Shown here: one piece after another, positions 6,241 to 8,652 of the stretch
How positions within the stretch are numbered: the first letter of the stretch is position 1
How the letters are laid out: each line of letters opens with the position of its first letter
Assembly (NCBI GenBank): GCA_003451975.1
Contig: DMIX01000408.1
Span: 1 to 8,652, forward strand
Length of the DNA stretch: 8,652 bases
Source: Propionibacteriaceae bacterium
GTDB lineage: Bacteria > Actinomycetota > Actinomycetes > Propionibacteriales > Propionibacteriaceae
Direction: 5' to 3'
Made by a program: the position numbers and the translations under genes
The notes under the pieces: generated by a model
Databases searched by the model: none
Seen by the model: the letters and a program-made list of their open reading frames with translations, nothing else
Told to the model about the DNA's origin: nothing

Positions 6241-7340
6241 CAGGCGCCTCGCGCCATCACATAAGGCACTGGCCCCAGCCACGGCTCCATGCCGTCGAGA
6301 TTGGCCTCCCAGTAGCAGCCGCGCTCGGCCAGCTCAGCATCGGTGAGCAGACAGTCGCGAAAGGCTGCGGCCAGCCTTTCCTGGCCGTCATCGGTACCGA
6401 CCACCACGATTCTGGTGAGCTGTTCCTCGCCGGCCCAGTCTTCGGCTACGCCAATACTGACCATTCCACCAGCGCCATCCCACTGACAGACCTGGTTGGG
6501 TCTGGTCGGCAACCAGAAGCAGCCCCGTGATCGACGAGCTCCGCGCCCCAAGTCTTCTATGCGCTGGCGCAGCCGCTCGGGGTGAAAGGGCCGCTCGGAA
6601 ACGAAGTCCAACTGCCAAGCCCCCGAAGTACCCCGATCTGGCAGGGGCTCGCGACGCACAACTTGCACCCAGTCTTCGCTGCGTTCGTGCTCGTGCAGCC
6701 CGACCATGAGTTCGCCGACATTCACCTCCGCCGCCGATTCGACCACTAGCGCGCCCGGACGCATGATGGCCTGCAACAGCCCGATGGCGCGTGGCGAATG
6801 ACCCGCAGCCACCACGAGATCTGCGTACTCCACCAGCGCCGAGACAGTCTCGCCCACGCCCCGCTCGTCATCCTCACGGACCGGAAGGGCACGTTCGACC
6901 AGGAGATCGTCGCCCAGCAGGTCTTCGGCCACAACAGTGCCGTCCAATGCCACCGCGACCGCTGAGATTCGTACATGGGGCGCGGCTTGCTGATCATATT
7001 CAATAGCTCGGCAGACCTGCGCCGCTTCAGCGGTCTCAGGAAGTTGCGCGATGATGGCACCCCAACGCCCCCGCGCGGCGAATCGCTCCAGCGTGGGCAC
7101 TACATCGGTTCGGATCGCGCAACTCACACAGGCGTGAGCCACATTGATCTCACGGCGTTGAATCAACCCACGTCGATCGGAAACGGTTCGGATCAGTAGT
7201 TCACGTTCCACGTCGATTTCGTGGTGCACCACCACTGAATCGGGGAGGTCCCACTGCAAGGCAATGGTCAACGCTGCCATCTGTTCGGGGTCGATGCCGC
7301 CGATGAGGATCACCGGGACCTGGGGCACGGGGACGCTCAT
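6240..7340 (-). CDS. mrf: CobW-family protein, Mrf/Rv0106-like, with degenerate GTPase motifs
   Basis: 366 aa, cytosolic. The layout is that of COG0523 proteins (YciC/ZigA/CobW): an N-terminal G-like domain and a CobW_C domain (about 240-330; [12 protein letters not shown] and [20 protein letters not shown]). But the P-loop position reads [11 protein letters not shown] (10-20) instead of GxxGxGKT, the metal motif CXCC reads ACVSCAIR (70-77), and the G4 NKxD position reads [11 protein letters not shown] (171-181). GTP hydrolysis is therefore doubtful. It resembles mycobacterial Rv0106 and, from memory, the zinc-starvation factor Mrf that brings the hibernation factor Mpy to C- ribosomes; its place among C- ribosomal genes supports this. 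The start at 7340 is chosen because GAGG lies 5 nt upstream and because the 4-nt ATGA overlap with rpmJ2 matches the next junction; a start at 7490 would cover all of rpmJ2. Confidence 0.88.
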   Translation of the reverse strand: MSVPVPQVPVILIGGIDPEQMAALTIALQWDLPDSVVVHHEIDVERELLIRTVSDRRGLIQRREINVAHACVSCAIRTDVVPTLERFAARGRWGAIIAQLPETAEAAQVCRAIEYDQQAAPHVRISAVAVALDGTVVAEDLLGDDLLVERALPVREDDERGVGETVSALVEYADLVVAAGHSPRAIGLLQAIMRPGALVVESAAEVNVGELMVGLHEHERSEDWVQVVRREPLPDRGTSGAWQLDFVSERPFHPERLRQRIEDLGRGARRSRGCFWLPTRPNQVCQWDGAGGMVSIGVAEDWAGEEQLTRIVVVGTDDGQERLAAAFRDCLLTDAELAERGCYWEANLDGMEPWLGPVPYVMARGA

Positions 7341-7349
7341 CCCTGCCTC
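7337..7349 (-). repeat. 13-bp junction repeat, copy 2 (rpmJ2/mrf)
   Basis: GAGGCAGGGATGA on the minus strand, identical to 7456-7468. It contains the Shine-Dalgarno (GAGG), the last codons of rpmJ2, and the overlapping start (ATG) of mrf and stop (TGA) of rpmJ2. Confidence 0.85.
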
Positions 7350-7459
7350 GCTTTCATTCGAGGGTTCTTCTTGTTGATCACGAACACCCGCCCGCGCCGA
7401 TGGACCACTTGAGCTCCGGGAAGCCGTTTGAGCGCGCGCAGAGAGTTTCGAACCTTCAT
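7337..7459 (-). CDS. rpmJ2: Ribosomal protein bL36, zinc-independent (C-/type B) form
   Basis: 40 aa, read as [20 protein letters not shown] followed by [20 protein letters not shown], which is a clear match to type B bL36. Ordinary bL36 carries a zinc ribbon of three Cys and one His; this form has no cysteine. It overlaps rpmE2 upstream and mrf downstream, each by 4 nt (ATGA), and both start codons are preceded by the same GAGGCAGGG. The gene is too short for ordinary gene-length cut-offs and is buried in another frame of a longer spurious mrf start, so it could easily be missed. Confidence 0.95.
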   Translation of the reverse strand: MKVRNSLRALKRLPGAQVVHRRGRVFVINKKNPRMKARQG

Positions 7460-7468
7460 CCCTGCCTC
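7456..7468 (-). repeat. 13-bp junction repeat, copy 1 (rpmE2/rpmJ2)
   Basis: GAGGCAGGGATGA on the minus strand, identical to 7337-7349. It encodes the RQG ending of bL31 and provides the ribosome site and ATG of rpmJ2. Confidence 0.85.
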
Positions 7469-7731
7469 CGGGGAGTGTTGCCACCGACACCTTTGCCGGG
7501 GTAGCGCCGCCGGAACCGATCGACGCGACCCTCCGCGTCGATCACATGGTCACGCCCGGTCCAGAACGGATGGCTGGCGCTGGATATCTCCACGTCAACC
7601 AACGGATAGGTACCGCCCTGGAACTCGATGGTCTTGGCTGTGGCCACCGTGGAACGCGTGAGAAAGGTCAGTCCGGCGGACTTGTCGCGGAAGACGACGG
7701 GCCGGTATTCGGGATGGAGGTATCGGGTCAT
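7456..7731 (-). CDS. rpmE2: Ribosomal protein bL31 type B, zinc-independent form
   Basis: 91 aa. The type B signature is clear: [15 protein letters not shown] (6-20), [15 protein letters not shown] (23-37), [19 protein letters not shown] (42-60) and [15 protein letters not shown] (65-79). No cysteine is present, unlike the CXXC-bearing C+ bL31. The C-terminus runs about ten residues past the usual end and finishes RRQG, the codons of which also serve as the ribosome site for rpmJ2. It is the first gene of the leftward operon, divergent from rpmB2 with 55 bp between start codons. No Shine-Dalgarno is seen; with the predicted -10 at 7742-7747 the mRNA leader would be only about 4 nt. It should be repressed by Zur with zinc present. 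Confidence 0.95.
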   Translation of the reverse strand: MTRYLHPEYRPVVFRDKSAGLTFLTRSTVATAKTIEFQGGTYPLVDVEISSASHPFWTGRDHVIDAEGRVDRFRRRYPGKGVGGNTPRRQG

Positions 7732-7741
7732 GATGACTGGT

Positions 7742-7771
7742 ACTCTAATTGATAACCGTTCTCATTACCAA
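7742..7771 (-). promoter_or_regulatory. Predicted promoter of the leftward rpmE2 operon
   Basis: On the minus strand TTGGTA (7771-7766) and TAGAGT (7747-7742) are separated by 18 bp and each matches the -35/-10 consensus at 4 of 6 positions. The Zur-like palindrome fills the spacer. Transcription would start near 7735, almost at the rpmE2 ATG. Prediction by eye only. Confidence 0.4.
7748..7766. promoter_or_regulatory. Zur operator (zinc uptake regulator box)
   Basis: ATTGATAACCGTTCTCATT is an imperfect palindrome centred on 7757, with 7 of 9 base pairs symmetric. It resembles actinobacterial Zur boxes of the TGAAAAnnnTTTTCA kind (here TGATAAC-c-GTTCTCA). It lies midway between two divergent operons whose content (six C- ribosomal proteins and a COG0523 protein) is the classic Zur regulon. 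Zinc-loaded Zur bound here would block both directions. Confidence 0.85.
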
Positions 7772-7778
7772 CTAGAGG
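7749..7778 (+). promoter_or_regulatory. Predicted promoter of the rightward rpmB2 operon
   Basis: TTGATA (7749-7754; 5 of 6 to TTGACA) lies inside the left half of the Zur box, and TAGAGG (7773-7778; weak) is 18 bp downstream. Transcription would begin near 7785, just before the rpmB2 ATG. The same AGAGG (7774-7778) could instead be a Shine-Dalgarno 8 nt before the ATG; the sequence alone does not decide. Confidence 0.35.
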
Positions 7779-7786
7779 TCTATCGC

Positions 7787-8023
7787 ATGTCTCGCACCTG
7801 TCAGGTCACTGAGGCCCAGCCCGGCTTCGGCAACAACGTCTCCCACTCCCACCGGCGAACCAGGCGACGGTTTGCGGTCAATGTGCAAGCCAAGCGCTAT
7901 TGGGTCCCCAGTCTGGGGCGCCACGTCCGGCTGCAGGTGAGCCCCCGGGGGATCCGCACTATTGACCGCCGCGGCATCGATGTCGTGGCGGCAGAACTAC
8001 TGGCTCGCGGAGTCAAGCTCTGA
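7787..8023 (+). CDS. rpmB2: Ribosomal protein bL28, zinc-independent (C-) form
   Basis: 78 aa. The core [18 protein letters not shown] (12-29) is diagnostic, followed by [20 protein letters not shown] and the ending [20 protein letters not shown]. Zinc-binding actinobacterial bL28 has two CXXC pairs; here the first reads CQVT, keeping Cys5 only, and the second is absent. It is the first gene of the rightward operon, just right of the Zur box. Its stop overlaps the rpmG2 start by 1 nt (TGATG). The reading frame extends upstream, but ATG 7787 gives the family N-terminus MSRTCQVT. Confidence 0.95.
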   Translation: MSRTCQVTEAQPGFGNNVSHSHRRTRRRFAVNVQAKRYWVPSLGRHVRLQVSPRGIRTIDRRGIDVVAAELLARGVKL

Positions 8024-8193
8024 TGGCGAAGGCAGGAAAGGACCTTCGTCCGATCGTGAAGCTCCGCTCTACCGCGGGGACTGGCTACACCTACGTCTCC
8101 CGAAAGAACCGGCGCAACGACCCCGAACGACTGGTCTTGCGCAAGTACGACCCGATTGCGCGTCGTCACGTCGAATTCAAGGAGTCCCGCTGA
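8023..8193 (+). CDS. rpmG2: Ribosomal protein bL33, zinc-independent (C-) form
   Basis: 56 aa, read as [20 protein letters not shown], then [20 protein letters not shown], then [16 protein letters not shown]. This is a full bL33; the positions of the zinc cysteines in C+ bL33 are non-cysteine (for example KYDP where C+ has KYCP), and the protein has no Cys. The start overlaps the bL28 stop by 1 nt, with GGAG 10 nt before it; the stop overlaps the uS14 start by 1 nt. Such short genes are easily missed by length filters. Confidence 0.95.
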   Translation: MAKAGKDLRPIVKLRSTAGTGYTYVSRKNRRNDPERLVLRKYDPIARRHVEFKESR

Positions 8194-8495
8194 TGGCCAA
8201 GAAATCCAAGATCGTCGCCGACCAACGCCGCCGCCGCACGGTCGCCCACTACGCCGCCCGCCGAGCTGAACTCAAACAGGCTGCCCACAGCGCCACAAGC
8301 CTCGCCGAGCGAATGGAAGCTCAGGCGGCGTTGGCCCGACTCCCCCGCGATGCCAGTCCAGTACGGTTGCGCAACCGCGACGCCGTCGATGGACGCCCGC
8401 GCGGCTACCTTCGCAAGGCGGGGATTTCGCGCATTCGGTTCCGGACAATGGCCCACGATGGCGAGCTTCCCGGCATCACCAAATCCTCGTGGTGA
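8193..8495 (+). CDS. rpsN2: Ribosomal protein uS14, zinc-independent (C-) form
   Basis: 100 aa small-subunit protein, the usual length of the long zinc-free uS14. Seen: [20 protein letters not shown], the conserved [18 protein letters not shown] (46-63), and the RNA-binding [19 protein letters not shown] (66-84) ending in GITKSSW. The two CXXC pairs of zinc uS14 around this loop are absent. A strong AAGGAG lies 8 nt before the ATG inside rpmG2, and the start overlaps the rpmG2 stop by 1 nt. It is the last gene of the rightward operon. Mycobacterial Zur operons continue with rpsR2 (bS18), but none is present here. Confidence 0.95.
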   Translation: MAKKSKIVADQRRRRTVAHYAARRAELKQAAHSATSLAERMEAQAALARLPRDASPVRLRNRDAVDGRPRGYLRKAGISRIRFRTMAHDGELPGITKSSW

Positions 8496-8522
8496 AGGCA
8501 TCAGCCCTACCAACACGAGCTT

Positions 8523-8652
8523 GGGGACGAGTCGGCCTGTAAGCCGGATTCTGTGGCCTCGAAAGACCGGTGATCATCCATCTGTGACGGCTGTTACCAG
8601 CCGCCTCCGCCTTGCGGCGTGCAACCTACCCGGACACCTCGCGCGAGCAGCG
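8523..8652 (-). ncRNA. rnpB: RNase P RNA, 3' part (cut by the window edge)
   Basis: On the minus strand the 3' end carries the universal block CACAGAATCCGGCTTACAGG (conserved region V and the 3' strand of helix P4). It is preceded by AGATGGATGATCACCGG, another typical 3'-domain sequence, and followed by CCGACTCGTCCCC, the expected 3' strand of helix P1. Upstream are stem-loops with GNRA loops (CGCC-GCAA-GGCG and GGCTG-GTAA-CAGCC). This is the catalytic RNA that matures the 5' ends of tRNAs. The 5' half lies beyond the window, and the mature 3' end is placed to within a few nt. It converges on rpsN2 with under 30 bp between. Confidence 0.93.

Noticed and set aside
7341..7490. N-terminal 50 residues of a longer CobW-like protein
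   Set aside because: This stretch is the bL36 gene and the end of bL31 in another frame; the start at 7340 has a good ribosome site.
1..8652. CRISPR array, insertion sequence, prophage or integration site
   Set aside because: No regularly spaced repeats, transposase or integrase motifs, terminal inverted repeats or tRNA genes were seen.

Overview
The window comes from a GC-rich actinomycete (Actinomycetota). The gene types and the glnA2 / small conserved protein / map neighbourhood fit the Propionibacteriales or a related order, but I cannot name the genus. Evidence for Actinomycetota: an actinobacterial GlnA2-type glutamine synthetase, a MapB-type methionine aminopeptidase with a PxxP-like N-terminal extension, Zur-type zinc-independent ribosomal protein paralogues, and a type A RNase P RNA 3' end.

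Left part (1-3613). The window opens inside the last ~280 codons of an HlyD/RND-type efflux adaptor (+) with a serine-rich tail. A 250-bp gap with two hairpins follows. Then glnA2 and a 74-aa cysteine-containing acidic protein lie on the minus strand, and map is divergent on the plus strand, possibly with a nearly leaderless mRNA.

Middle (3630-5753). A large polytopic GT-C (GT39/PMT-like) glycosyltransferase on the minus strand converges on map, 16 bp away. Upstream of it is a 447-bp non-coding stretch. It holds an imperfect direct repeat that could be an operator, and a cluster of hairpins that probably ends the operon coming from the right.

Right part (5754-8495) is the main point of interest: a compact divergent zinc-starvation ribosome island. 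One Zur-like palindrome (7748-7766) lies in a 55-bp intergenic space. To the left run rpmE2 (bL31-B), rpmJ2 (bL36), an Mrf/Rv0106-like CobW-family protein, rpmF2 (bL32) and a short HU protein. To the right run rpmB2 (bL28), rpmG2 (bL33) and rpsN2 (uS14). All six ribosomal proteins are 'C-' forms that have lost their zinc-binding CXXC pairs. Every junction except the one before HU overlaps by 1-4 nt, so translation is probably coupled. The expected job is to replace zinc-containing ribosomal proteins when zinc is scarce, and to prepare such ribosomes for hibernation. rpmJ2, rpmF2 and rpmG2 are very short, and rpmJ2 and rpmF2 hide under longer spurious reading frames, so automated annotation could miss them. 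The CobW-like protein has lost its P-loop, its G4 motif and the canonical CXCC, so it is unlikely to be a working GTPase metallochaperone.

The window ends in the 3' part of rnpB (RNase P RNA) on the minus strand, converging on rpsN2.
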